Source: Solirubrobacteraceae bacterium (GTDB lineage Bacteria; Actinomycetota; Thermoleophilia; Solirubrobacterales; Solirubrobacteraceae). Taken from it: a stretch of 64,000 nucleotides of DNA. Under the pieces are notes generated by a model, which saw nothing but the letters and a program-made list of their open reading frames with translations, ran no database searches and was not told the DNA's origin. Positions 7,146 to 16,405 of the stretch are shown here, piece after piece. The stretch lies in NCBI GenBank assembly GCA_025449845.1, contig JANWIP010000003.1, positions 62,001-126,000 of the forward strand. Direction: 5' to 3'. The position numbers and the translations under genes are program-made. Each line of letters begins with the position of its first letter. Position 1 is the stretch's first letter.

Positions 7146-10100
7146 ATGCGTATTCGTGGGCTGCTTGTGAGTATGCTGGGTGTGTTGTGTGCGGTGCTTG
7201 CGCTGGGTGTGGGGTCAGCGTCCGCGGCGCTCACGTACCCGTTTGACGGGCAGTTCGGGCCGGCAAGCGGCGCGTTTGGTGCTCTCGACGTGGGCAGTGT
7301 CGCGGTGAACGACTCCAACGACGATACGTATGTCGCGGATTCAGAAACGGGTGTAGTCGATGTGTTCGACTCCTCCGGCACGCAGCTTGCAAGTCTCGAC
7401 AGCTCGTTGACACCGGCGGGTTCCTTCGGGCGCGGGGAAGTCGCGGTCGCGGCGAACAACGGGACGGGCCGGGTGTATGTGCTGGACCCGGTGCACGATG
7501 TCGTCGACGCATTTGATCCTTCAGGAAATTATGTGTGTCAGATCACCGCCAGCGCGACACCGTCGGCGAGCGAGTGCAACGGTCCGGCTGGAAGCGCCAC
7601 CCCCGCTGGCGGCTTCAGCACGCCACGCGGGATCACGGTCGACCAGGCAACTGGCGAGGTCTATGTCGCGGACGCAAATAACGGCGTGATCGACATCTTC
7701 AGCGCGGGCGGTGAATATCTGCGGCAGATCCTGCTCAGCTCAATCCCCGGCGGCTTCGACAGTTTCTACACGCGTGGCATCGCGGTTGATGACTTCAACG
7801 ACCATGTATATATATCGTCGAGTGCATCCGGCATTTACGAGTTTGATGCCTCCGGCAGCTATGTCACACGTTGGACCGGATCGAATACTCCGGCAGGCTC
7901 ATTCGAAGGCTATCTCAGTGTCGCCGCCGACAACGCGACCGGCGAAATCTATGTCACCAGCTCATATCCCACCCCGATCACCAATGTCTTTGCATCTTCG
8001 GGTGAATACCTGAGGCAGTTCAGCCATTCTTACACGCGCCCCAAGGGCACCACGGTCGACCAGGCGACTGGCAGGGTCTATGTCTCGGACACCGAACCCT
8101 CCATCGTCGACGTCTTCGATCCCGCCACGGTTCTCCCTGATGTCACGACCGGGCCGGCCTCGAACGTGCATCCTACGAGCGCGACGGTCGAAGGCACGGT
8201 CAATCCCGACGCGGTCCAGTTGAGCGACTGTCACTTTGACTACGGGATCAGCACCGCCTACGGGCAGAGCGCGCCGTGCGTGCCCGCCGCTGCATCGCTC
8301 CCCGCGGACTCGAGCGCTCATGCCGTGACCGCGAACCTTACGGGGCTTGCGGCAGGGACGACCTATCACTTCCGACTGGAGGCTTCCAACGCGACCTGCG
8401 CACACTGTACGAGCTTCGCCGAAGACGCAACCCTCGCCACGCCGCCACCGCCTTCCATCGAAAGTGCATCGGCCGCGAACGTGACAGGCACATCGGCGGA
8501 CCTGACGGCACGGATTGACCCGAACGGCTCGGACACCACTTACCACTTCCAGTGGGGCACCAGCAGTTCCTACGGCGCCACTGTGCCCGTCCCCGCCGCT
8601 GATATCGGCACCGGGAGCGGCGCGGTATCGCAGCACATCACCGGTTTGAGCGCGGGCACGACCTATCACTGGCGGGCTGTCGCGACGAACGCCAACGGGA
8701 CGACCACCACCGCGGACTATACCTTCGTCTACGACACGGCAGGTGCGGGCCTCCCGGATAATCGTACATATGAAATGGTGACGCCGTCGCACAAGAACGG
8801 CGCGTTGATCGGCGATGAGGTTTTTGCCCCTCGCCCCGATTTATCGGAAGACGGTTCGCGTGTGATTCTCACGAGTATCCAGTGCTTCGCAGGTGCCGAA
8901 TCGTGCAACGCGGATCGTTATAACGAGGGTCAGCCGTACCTGTCTACGCGTACGAGCGGCGGCTGGGTGACGACTGCGCTTGCGCCCCCGGCGAGCCAAT
9001 TTGAAGCCAATGCCAATTGGCTGGTGAGCGCGGAAGCAGATGCCGCGTTGTTCAGCATGCCGACGGCACCTGCCGGAGAGGACGACTGGTATGCGCGTGA
9101 ACCCAACGGGTCATTTGTGGATGTCGGTCCGGTGACTCCGCCTGCGTCAGGACCATTGAGCATAAATCCGTTTGCTTCCAGTGTCCACCTGGCAACGGCC
9201 GATCTGTCACACGTCGTCTGGGCTACCGATACCGATGCTGGTGAACCTGTCTGGCCTTTCGATGCGACGACGCCAAACAGCATACGACAGACTGTCTATG
9301 AGTATGCGGGGAGGGGCAGCTCGCAGCCGATCTTGGTCGGGGTGACTGGCGCTAGGGGCAGCACCGACCTGGTCAGCGAGTGTGGGACCGAAGTGGAAGC
9401 GGGTAGAGTCTCTGGATCTTTGTCGGATGATGGCCGCACGGTTTATTTCACGGCGCAGCCGTGCTCGTCGGGGTCGGGTGCCAATGCGGGTACTCCGGTG
9501 CCAGTTAGTGAGTTGTTCGCGCGTATCGACGAGTCGCGAACGGTTGCGCTCTCTGCCCACGCGCCGGCATCGGAATGTGACGCTGCCTGCCAGACTTCGC
9601 CTCTCGCCGGTGCTCAGTTTCGGGGTGCCTACGCGGATGGATCGAAGGCGTTCTTCACGAGCACCCAGCAGCTCACGAACGGCGCAAGTGAGGACAACCA
9701 CAGCGGCGATAGCCCATCCGGAGAAGGCTGCACCCGAACGACTGGTGTGAATGGTTGCAACCTATATGAGTACGATTTCGCCAACCCCGCCGGCCATCGT
9801 CTGCTGGCGGTCTCGGCCGGCGATACGAGCGGCGGCGGACCGCGGGTGCAGGGGTTGGTCGCGATCTCCCAAGACGGGTCGCACGTCTACTTCGTCGCCA
9901 AAGGCGTGTTGACCGGTTCAGCGAATAGCCAAGGTCAGCTCGCGCGGGACGGCGCTGAGAACTTGTACGTGTTCGTGCGTGACGCCGGCCGCACGCAAGG
10001 CCAAGTGGCGTTCATCGCCCCGCTCTCTGTCTCTGACGACGAGGAGTGGATTGAAAGTAACAAGGCGAATGTGACCCCCGATGGCCGTTTCCTGGTGTTT

Positions 10101-10904
10101 ACGAGCCACGCGTCGTTGACGCCCGACGATACGAGCATCGCCGGTGGGCGGCAGGTGTTTCGCTATGACGCCCGGACGGCTGAGCTTGTGCGGATCTCGA
10201 TCGGTCAGGATGGTTTTAACGACAACGGCAACGTGGGTGTCGGCAACGCCAGCATCGTGCCGCCTGAAAACTTCACTTTCCGGGCCGGCCCGGTGCGGTC
10301 TGACCCGACGATGTCCCACGATGGTTCCTATGTCTTCTTTCAGAGCCCGATCGGATTGACGCCGGGGGCGCTCGACGATGTTCAGACCGGGTTTGAAGAA
10401 GGCAGTCCGCTCTACGCACAGAACGTGTATGAGTGGCATGACGGGCACGTGTATCTGATCTCCGACGGGCATGATGTGAGTACCGACCGGTTTGCCTCTT
10501 GCGAAGGACGTTATCCGTCGTCGGTGTGCCTGGTCGGTACCGATGCCACGGGCGCGAACGTATTCTTCACGACCGCAGATCCGCTGGTGGCACAGGACAC
10601 CGATACGGAGGTGGACTTCTACGACGCGCGGATCTGCACCGCGAGCGAGCCGTGCGTGGCATCCTTACCCCCGACGGCTGCGTGTCAGAGTGAAGCATGT
10701 CATGGCGCTCCGGGTATTGCGCCGTCGTCGCCTGAGGCGGCGACGGTGACATTCGGTGGCCCCGGCAACCTCGCATCACCGGTCGTATCGAAGGCGAAGG
10801 CCAAACCCAAGCACAGGGTCAGGCCGATGAAACGCAAGCGCAAGCACCGGCGGGGCCCCAAGCAGCGTAAACGTCATGGTCACACCACAGCAGGGGGTAA
10901 GTGA
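7146..10904 (+). CDS. Cassette 1 gene A: exported NHL/Fn3-like/TolB-like propeller protein
   Basis: A 1252-residue exported protein. Signal peptide at residues 1-27 (LLVSMLGVLCAVLALG, then SASA). Six NHL-like blades follow at about 35-325 (patterns such as ATGEVYVADANNGVIDIF), then two Fn3-like domains at about 330-530 with LTGLAAGTTYHFRL endings. A motif LPDNRTYEMVTPSHKNGA near 535 starts a large PD40/TolB-like propeller to about 1180. The last 38 residues are Lys/Arg-rich. The ATG at 7146 is chosen because it is 9 nt after GGGAGGGG; the ATG at 7137 touches that site. Probably envelope-bound or surface-exposed. It overlaps gene B by one base (TGATG). Biochemical role unknown. Confidence 0.75.
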   Translation: MRIRGLLVSMLGVLCAVLALGVGSASAALTYPFDGQFGPASGAFGALDVGSVAVNDSNDDTYVADSETGVVDVFDSSGTQLASLDSSLTPAGSFGRGEVAVAANNGTGRVYVLDPVHDVVDAFDPSGNYVCQITASATPSASECNGPAGSATPAGGFSTPRGITVDQATGEVYVADANNGVIDIFSAGGEYLRQILLSSIPGGFDSFYTRGIAVDDFNDHVYISSSASGIYEFDASGSYVTRWTGSNTPAGSFEGYLSVAADNATGEIYVTSSYPTPITNVFASSGEYLRQFSHSYTRPKGTTVDQATGRVYVSDTEPSIVDVFDPATVLPDVTTGPASNVHPTSATVEGTVNPDAVQLSDCHFDYGISTAYGQSAPCVPAAASLPADSSAHAVTANLTGLAAGTTYHFRLEASNATCAHCTSFAEDATLATPPPPSIESASAANVTGTSADLTARIDPNGSDTTYHFQWGTSSSYGATVPVPAADIGTGSGAVSQHITGLSAGTTYHWRAVATNANGTTTTADYTFVYDTAGAGLPDNRTYEMVTPSHKNGALIGDEVFAPRPDLSEDGSRVILTSIQCFAGAESCNADRYNEGQPYLSTRTSGGWVTTALAPPASQFEANANWLVSAEADAALFSMPTAPAGEDDWYAREPNGSFVDVGPVTPPASGPLSINPFASSVHLATADLSHVVWATDTDAGEPVWPFDATTPNSIRQTVYEYAGRGSSQPILVGVTGARGSTDLVSECGTEVEAGRVSGSLSDDGRTVYFTAQPCSSGSGANAGTPVPVSELFARIDESRTVALSAHAPASECDAACQTSPLAGAQFRGAYADGSKAFFTSTQQLTNGASEDNHSGDSPSGEGCTRTTGVNGCNLYEYDFANPAGHRLLAVSAGDTSGGGPRVQGLVAISQDGSHVYFVAKGVLTGSANSQGQLARDGAENLYVFVRDAGRTQGQVAFIAPLSVSDDEEWIESNKANVTPDGRFLVFTSHASLTPDDTSIAGGRQVFRYDARTAELVRISIGQDGFNDNGNVGVGNASIVPPENFTFRAGPVRSDPTMSHDGSYVFFQSPIGLTPGALDDVQTGFEEGSPLYAQNVYEWHDGHVYLISDGHDVSTDRFASCEGRYPSSVCLVGTDATGANVFFTTADPLVAQDTDTEVDFYDARICTASEPCVASLPPTAACQSEACHGAPGIAPSSPEAATVTFGGPGNLASPVVSKAKAKPKHRVRPMKRKRKHRRGPKQRKRHGHTTAGGK

Positions 10905-13900
10905 TGCGAGGCAAAGACATTTCCAACCGCACGACGCATAGTCATGCGTACATATCGCGTGCTGGTGTGCTTACGGGCCTTACCGCTGTGCTGGTGGCGC
11001 TGATGCTGGCGGCCGGCACTGCCACGGCCGCAATCCCGGCAGCGGGCTTCGCGATTCACTCGTTCGCGATACCGAGTGACTTTTCCGTCGCCAAGAATGC
11101 CGACTGTGCCCGCGTCGTCAGTGAAGATTCGACGAACCCTGCCCCGCCCTGTGATGCCTACCAGGTAACGGTGCGCAACGCCGGCAGTCAAGCGACGGAT
11201 GGCAGCACGATCACGCTCGCCGACACCCTGCCGGCGGGCGTGGCGCTCCAAAGCATCAGCTTTAACTGGTCGGGTGCGAACGTGAATCTGAGCGAAGAAT
11301 TCTGCAGCGTCGTGTCGGGGCGGGCGCAGTGTCGTTGGCCGGAAACACTGCGACCCGACGAAACGCTTGAGATGAAGATCTTCGTGACGGTGGAACCGGG
11401 CGCCTTGGGTGACGTTGAGAACACTGCAACGGTCTCAGGCGGCGGCGCCCTGCAAGCCGCCTCGAGCATGCGCAACCCGATTGGCTCGATGCTGACGGTG
11501 TTTGGTGTGGGGAGTTTGACCTCCGATATCGCGGGAGTGGATGGTGCGCCTGACACCCAGGCTGGTTCCCACCCGTATGGGTTCACGACACGGCTCGACT
11601 TCAACACCGGGTTCAGGATCCCCCCCAACGCCTTTGGCGGGAGAGAGGAACCTACGAGCGTTCGCGATGTCAAAGATGTCGTGGTGGATCTCCCGCTCGG
11701 GTTCGTCGGCAGTGCCTTGGCGGCGCCGAAGTGCACCCTGACGCAGCTCTCCGCACTGGAGCAGGGGAATGAAGGAGCCATCAGGGGCGCCTGTCCCGCC
11801 GATACGACGCTCGGTCACATCCGCTCCGAGCCATCCGGCACGGATTCGGTGGACGCGCCGTTGTACAACATGGTGCCTGAGCACGGCGTCGCAGCGGAGT
11901 TCGGCTACGTGGACGCGGTGGAAGGGGCACATGTTCTCTATGCGAGCGTCGTGCCGAGCCCCTCGGGATATGTGCTGCGCACTACGAGCACCGATGTGCC
12001 ACAGGTCGCCATAACCAACATCGAAGTGACGCTCTTTGGCGATCCCGCTGCTGCGGACGGGAGCGGCAACACCCAGGTCGCGCTCTTCACGAACCCGTCG
12101 GACTGCTCGGGGGAACCGTTGGTGACTTCGGTCCACATGGACTCCTGGCAGAGCCCGGGGCGCTTCAACGCGGATGGTACCCCGGACTTCACGGACCCGA
12201 GCTGGGTGGGGGGGGTTTCGGAATCCCCGCCGGTGACGGGCTGCAATCAGCTGCGGTTTGACCCGTCGTTGAGTGCACGGCCGGATACGACGGCTGCCGA
12301 CAGCCCGTCGGGGCTGGATGTCGACTTGAAGATCCCGCAGAGCGAGGAACCGGGCACGTTGGCGACGCCGCCGCTCAGGAACGCGGCTGTAACGCTTCCG
12401 GCTGGTTTGACGCTTGACCCGTCGGCGGCGGCCGGGCTGGGGGCGTGCAACTTGGCGCAGATCGACTTGGCTGGCGCGGGCGAGCCGTCGTGCCCCGAAT
12501 CGTCGAAGATCGGGACAGTCGAACTGTCGACGCCGCTGTTGGATGGCACGCTGACAGGCTCGATCTACCTCGCGACGCAGGGTGAAAACCCGTTCCACAG
12601 TCTCCTCGCGGGGTACATCGTGGTCGATGACCCGACGACAGGTGCGGTCATCAAGATTCCGGGCAACCTCACGCCGGACCCGAATACCGGTCAGATCACG
12701 GGGGTGTTCGACAATAACCCGCAGTTCCCGTTCAGCGATCTGAAGCTGCACTTCTTCGGTGGTGCGCGTGGTGAGCTGGCGACCCCCGCGGGCTGTGGCA
12801 CGTACACGACGACCTCGGATCTGATGCCGTGGTCCGCCCCAGACTCTGGTCCGGATGCGATGCCGTCGGACAGCTTCCCGATCGATACGGGTTGTATGAG
12901 TGGGTTCGCGCCGAGTTTCACGGCGGGGAGCGAGAACCCGCAGGCGGGTGGCTACTCTCCGTTCACGCTGTCCCTCTCAAGGACCGACGGCGACCAGAAC
13001 CTCTCGGGCCTGTCTGTGTCGTTGCCGCCTGGGTCTCTGGCGAAGGTTGCGGGTGTCCCGCTGTGCCCCGACGCGAACGCGAATGGGGGCACGTGCCCTG
13101 AAGCCTCGCAGGTGGGGACGATGCAGGTCGGCGCGGGTGTCGGTCCCAATCCGTTGTTCGTGTCGGGGAAGGTGTACCTGACGGGCCCGTACAAAGGTGG
13201 CCCATATGGCTTAGTGGTGGAGGTCCCCGCGATCGCGGGGCCGTTCAACTTGGGGACGGTGGTTGTGCGCCAGTCGCTGCGGATTGACCCCACCGATGCG
13301 CACGTCACGGCGGTGTCTGATCCGCTGCCGACGATCCTGGACGGCATACCGCTAAGAGTGCGCAGGGTGGATGTGACGTTGGACCGTGCGGGGTTCACGT
13401 TTAACCCCACGAACTGCACCCCGATGGCTGTCACGGGCACAATGACCTCCACCGAAGGCGTAAGCACGAACGTGTCCTCACGGTTTCAGGCGGGAGGGTG
13501 TGGTGAACTGCCGTTCAACCCGAAGTTCACCGTGAGTACGCAGGCGAGGACGAGTAAGAAGAACGGTGCGAGCCTGGACGTGAAGGTGGGCTACCCCCAG
13601 GGGCCTGAGGCGAACATCCACTCGGTCGCGGTGGTTCTTCCCAAGCAGTTGCCCTCAAGGCTCTCGACGATCCAGCAGGCGTGCCCCGAGGCGACGTTCG
13701 ACTCAAATCCGGCGTCGTGTCCGGCGGGCTCGAACATCGGGATAGGGACCGCCAGGACACCGGTTCTCTCAAACCCGCTGACGGGCCCGGCGTACCTGGT
13801 GTCTCACGGTGGCGCGGGATTCCCCGACCTGGTGTTGATCCTCCAAGGCGAAGGCGTGACGCTGAACCTGGTCGGCAGCATCGACATCAAGCACAGCATC

Positions 13901-14170
13901 ACGAGCAGCACCTTCGCGAATGTCCCCGACGCCCCGATCAGCTCGTTCGAGTTGAGCCTCCCCGAGGGCCCGCACTCCGGTCTCGGAGCGGTCGTCCCCG
14001 CGAAGGCGAAAGGCAACCTCTGTGGCCAGGTTCTGACGATGCCCACGACGATCACGGGCCAGAACGGCGCGCAGGTCAAGCAGAGCACGAAGATCACAGT
14101 CACTGGTTGCCCGAAGGCGAAGAAGAAGGCGAAGGCGAAGAGGCACGCCAAGAAGGGCGGGAAGAAGTAG
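10904..14170 (+). CDS. Cassette 1 gene B: exported DUF11-like multi-module protein
   Basis: A 1088-residue exported protein. A charged N-terminus is followed by the hydrophobic signal VLTGLTAVLVALMLAAG, ending near residue 44. A DUF11-like domain follows (TLADTLPAGVALQSIS, then VENTATVSGGG) to about 185. Four related modules begin near residues 275, 510, 715 and 924. Each carries a Cys, then a CPxxSxIG-type motif, then a PLYN/IYLA/VYLTGP/AYLVSHGG strand. The protein ends KAKKKAKAKRHAKKGGKK. The start overlaps the gene A stop, which implies translational coupling. The fold suggests a wall-associated or adhesive partner of protein A. That is inference. Confidence 0.7.
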   Translation: MRGKDISNRTTHSHAYISRAGVLTGLTAVLVALMLAAGTATAAIPAAGFAIHSFAIPSDFSVAKNADCARVVSEDSTNPAPPCDAYQVTVRNAGSQATDGSTITLADTLPAGVALQSISFNWSGANVNLSEEFCSVVSGRAQCRWPETLRPDETLEMKIFVTVEPGALGDVENTATVSGGGALQAASSMRNPIGSMLTVFGVGSLTSDIAGVDGAPDTQAGSHPYGFTTRLDFNTGFRIPPNAFGGREEPTSVRDVKDVVVDLPLGFVGSALAAPKCTLTQLSALEQGNEGAIRGACPADTTLGHIRSEPSGTDSVDAPLYNMVPEHGVAAEFGYVDAVEGAHVLYASVVPSPSGYVLRTTSTDVPQVAITNIEVTLFGDPAAADGSGNTQVALFTNPSDCSGEPLVTSVHMDSWQSPGRFNADGTPDFTDPSWVGGVSESPPVTGCNQLRFDPSLSARPDTTAADSPSGLDVDLKIPQSEEPGTLATPPLRNAAVTLPAGLTLDPSAAAGLGACNLAQIDLAGAGEPSCPESSKIGTVELSTPLLDGTLTGSIYLATQGENPFHSLLAGYIVVDDPTTGAVIKIPGNLTPDPNTGQITGVFDNNPQFPFSDLKLHFFGGARGELATPAGCGTYTTTSDLMPWSAPDSGPDAMPSDSFPIDTGCMSGFAPSFTAGSENPQAGGYSPFTLSLSRTDGDQNLSGLSVSLPPGSLAKVAGVPLCPDANANGGTCPEASQVGTMQVGAGVGPNPLFVSGKVYLTGPYKGGPYGLVVEVPAIAGPFNLGTVVVRQSLRIDPTDAHVTAVSDPLPTILDGIPLRVRRVDVTLDRAGFTFNPTNCTPMAVTGTMTSTEGVSTNVSSRFQAGGCGELPFNPKFTVSTQARTSKKNGASLDVKVGYPQGPEANIHSVAVVLPKQLPSRLSTIQQACPEATFDSNPASCPAGSNIGIGTARTPVLSNPLTGPAYLVSHGGAGFPDLVLILQGEGVTLNLVGSIDIKHSITSSTFANVPDAPISSFELSLPEGPHSGLGAVVPAKAKGNLCGQVLTMPTTITGQNGAQVKQSTKITVTGCPKAKKKAKAKRHAKKGGKK

Positions 14171-14184
14171 AGGTGGCGGTTCTG

Positions 14185-15147
14185 ATGCCACCTCGTCAGA
14201 CAGCGGCCGCAGCGCCTGCGCCTGGCCTGCCGCGCGAGCATGTCAGTGAGATCCAGCGGATGCGGATTCTGGCGGCGATGGCGGAGGTCGCCAGCGAGCG
14301 CGGCGCGGGGTCGGTGACGGTGGCGCATGTGGTTGGTCGTGCGGGTGTGTCACGCCGTACGTTCTATGACCTGTTCGCGGATCGCGAGGAGTGCTTTCTG
14401 GCGGCGTTCGAGGAGGCGATAGGCCGCGTCGGCGCGCAGGTGATCGAGTCTTATGAGCAGGAGCACGCCTGGCGGGAGCGGATCAGGGCGGGCCTGTGGG
14501 CGCTGCTGGTGTTCCTGGATGAAGAGCCGGCGACGGCGAAGCTTTGTGTCGTTGAGTCGCTTGCGGCGGGCCCGCGTGTGCTTGAGCATCGCGCGAGAGT
14601 GCTGCGTGCATTGGTGCGGGCGGTCGATGAGGGCCGTGCGGCGATGCCCAAGAAGGCCTCGCAGTTGCCGCCGTTGACGGCGGAGGGTGTGGTGGGCGCG
14701 GTGTTGTCGGTGATCCACACACGGCTGTCAGACCCGAACTCCAGGCCCCTGACGGGCCTGCTGGGTGAGCTGATGGGCATGATCGTACTGCCCTACCTCG
14801 GCCAGGCGGCGGCACAGAAGGAGTTGCACAAACCAACCCCCAAACTCCAAACAAAAACGAGTCCGGGGCAGCGTGACCCGTTTGACGGCCTGGATATGCG
14901 CATCACCTATCGCACGGTGCGCGTGCTGATGGTGATCGCTGGCAACCCCGACGCGAGCAACCGCAGGATCGCGACCGAGGCGGGCATCAGCGACCAAGGC
15001 CAGGTCTCGAAGCTGCTGGCGCGCTTGGAGCACCTCGGCCTCGTCTACAACCGCGGCATCGGCCCCGTCAAAGGAGCCCCGAACGCCTGGCAGCTGACAG
15101 CCCGCGGCCGCCATGTCGAGCAGGCGATCCGCGTACAGACGGGGTGA
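14185..15147 (+). CDS. Cassette 1 gene C: TetR regulator with C-terminal winged helix
   Basis: A 320-residue protein with two DNA-binding regions. Residues 20-75 are a TetR HTH (GSVTVAHVVGRAGVSRRTF, then YDLFADREE). Residues 80-210 are the helical TetR core, closing with LTAEGVVGAVLSVIHTRLS and LGELMGMIVLPYLG. Residues 230-318 are a MarR/ArsR-like winged helix (ISDQGQVSKLLARLEHLGLV, then KGAPNAWQLTARG). The ATG at 14185 lies 14 nt after the gene B stop, with AGAGGTGG before it. The longer in-frame extension to 13681 only shadows gene B. It probably controls its own cassette. Confidence 0.85.
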   Translation: MPPRQTAAAAPAPGLPREHVSEIQRMRILAAMAEVASERGAGSVTVAHVVGRAGVSRRTFYDLFADREECFLAAFEEAIGRVGAQVIESYEQEHAWRERIRAGLWALLVFLDEEPATAKLCVVESLAAGPRVLEHRARVLRALVRAVDEGRAAMPKKASQLPPLTAEGVVGAVLSVIHTRLSDPNSRPLTGLLGELMGMIVLPYLGQAAAQKELHKPTPKLQTKTSPGQRDPFDGLDMRITYRTVRVLMVIAGNPDASNRRIATEAGISDQGQVSKLLARLEHLGLVYNRGIGPVKGAPNAWQLTARGRHVEQAIRVQTG

Positions 15148-15223
15148 GCCGGCGCCGGCGGCGCAACATGGCACTTTGAAATAGGCAGCGTCTTTGCTGC
15201 TGGCTCTAGGTTCCGTAGCCATC

Positions 15224-15244
15224 TGGCTCTATAATCCAGAGCCA
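15224..15244 (+). promoter_or_regulatory. Inverted repeat over the ATPase -10 box
   Basis: TGGCTCT (15224-15230) and AGAGCCA (15238-15244) are exact inverted repeats around ATAATCC, so TATAAT at 15230-15235 is covered. The ATG at 15244 is 8 nt after the box, predicting a leaderless transcript. The layout copies that of the FmdB-like gene at 6081. Confidence 0.6.
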
Positions 15245-16359
15245 TGGCAAATCCATTTCGCTACAGCAATCCGGTCGACCGCGAGGACCTGATCGGCCGG
15301 GAGCAGGAGCTGACGGAGCTGCTGGATCTCGCCGAGGGTGCCCATAACAGCCGCCTGGTCGCTCCTCGCCGATACGGGAAGAGCTCATTGCTGCATGCCC
15401 TGCGCGTGAAGGCGCGGGACATTGGGATGGTCCCGGTGTACGTCAATTTCTTCGGCGTGGTGACCGCCGGTGATATTGCTGAGCGCATTGAGGCGGCCTA
15501 CGCCGAGCAGCTGAGCGGTTCGCTGGCGCGCTGGTTCGAGGGGGTCAGGGCGACCTTCCGGCTCGGCGGCGGGTTGCTCCCGGCGAGTGCCGAGGTTGGC
15601 ATGGACGCTCGTCTGCAGCAGCCGCTGCTGGAGCGCCTGGCGCTGCCGCGGCGGCTGTTCGAGAAGCACGGCAAGCGCTGCCTTATCGCGTTTGACGAGT
15701 TCCAGGACGCCCTTACGGCAAACAATCGCATCGACGCCGTGATCCGTAGCGAGATCGAGCGCCACGGAGACGCTGCCAGTTACGTCTTTGCTGGCTCGCA
15801 CGTCGGCATGATGCGCGAGCTCTTCACAGACAAACGGCGTGCTTTCTATGCCCAGGCGCGGCAGATCAATCTGCCGCCGCTCGACCAGGAGGATGTCGCG
15901 GCGTTCCTTTCGGCACGCTTCCGCGACAGTGGCAAGAGTCCCGGCGAGGCGCTGGAGCCGCTGTTGGTGCTTGCCGCGGGACACCCCCAGCGCTCGATGC
16001 TGCTCGCGCACTTCCTCTGGGAGCAGACCCCGCCGCGCGCTGAGGCGAGCGGACGGACCTGGACAGCCACGCTCGCCCGGGTCCTTGAAATCGAGGCCGC
16101 GGAGGAGCTGCGCGCGGCATGGGCGGCGCTGAAAGTCGGCGAGCGGCGTGCGCTGCTGGCGGTCTCCCATCACCTGCCGCCCTATTCGCGCAAGACCCAG
16201 CGTTGGGTTGGGGGTTCTCGCGGCGGCAGCATGGAGCATGCCATCCGCTCCCTCATAGACGCTGGCGAGCTCGCCGAGAATCCGCACACGCTCAACGGCT
16301 ATCGCGTCGTGGACCCGCTGCTTGCCCACTGGGTGCGCACCGGCAGGCACAGCTCATAG
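15244..16359 (+). CDS. P-loop ATPase of the archaeal-ATPase/AAA type
   Basis: The 371-residue cytosolic protein begins NPFRYSNPVDREDLIGREQEL, the usual opening of stand-alone STAND/archaeal-type ATPases. Walker A appears as APRRYGKSSL at about residues 40-49, with Ala in place of the first Gly. Walker B is RCLIAFDEFQDA near 145. A sensor-like FAGSHVGMMRELF follows near 180, and the C-terminal third resembles a winged helix (LIDAGELAENPHTLNGYRVVDPLLAHW). The role is unknown; relatives occur near mobile and defence genes. It is monocistronic with its own palindromic promoter. Confidence 0.75.
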   Translation: MANPFRYSNPVDREDLIGREQELTELLDLAEGAHNSRLVAPRRYGKSSLLHALRVKARDIGMVPVYVNFFGVVTAGDIAERIEAAYAEQLSGSLARWFEGVRATFRLGGGLLPASAEVGMDARLQQPLLERLALPRRLFEKHGKRCLIAFDEFQDALTANNRIDAVIRSEIERHGDAASYVFAGSHVGMMRELFTDKRRAFYAQARQINLPPLDQEDVAAFLSARFRDSGKSPGEALEPLLVLAAGHPQRSMLLAHFLWEQTPPRAEASGRTWTATLARVLEIEAAEELRAAWAALKVGERRALLAVSHHLPPYSRKTQRWVGGSRGGSMEHAIRSLIDAGELAENPHTLNGYRVVDPLLAHWVRTGRHSS

Positions 16360-16405
16360 GGCGTTGTGCAGCCGCTCGCCGGGCGTGCCGCTGCCCAGGC
16401 GGCGC

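Noticed and set aside
13681-14184. N-terminal extension of the cassette 1 regulator
   Set aside because: It overlaps the end of gene B in another frame. Homologues in cassettes 2 and 3 start at the equivalent of 14185.
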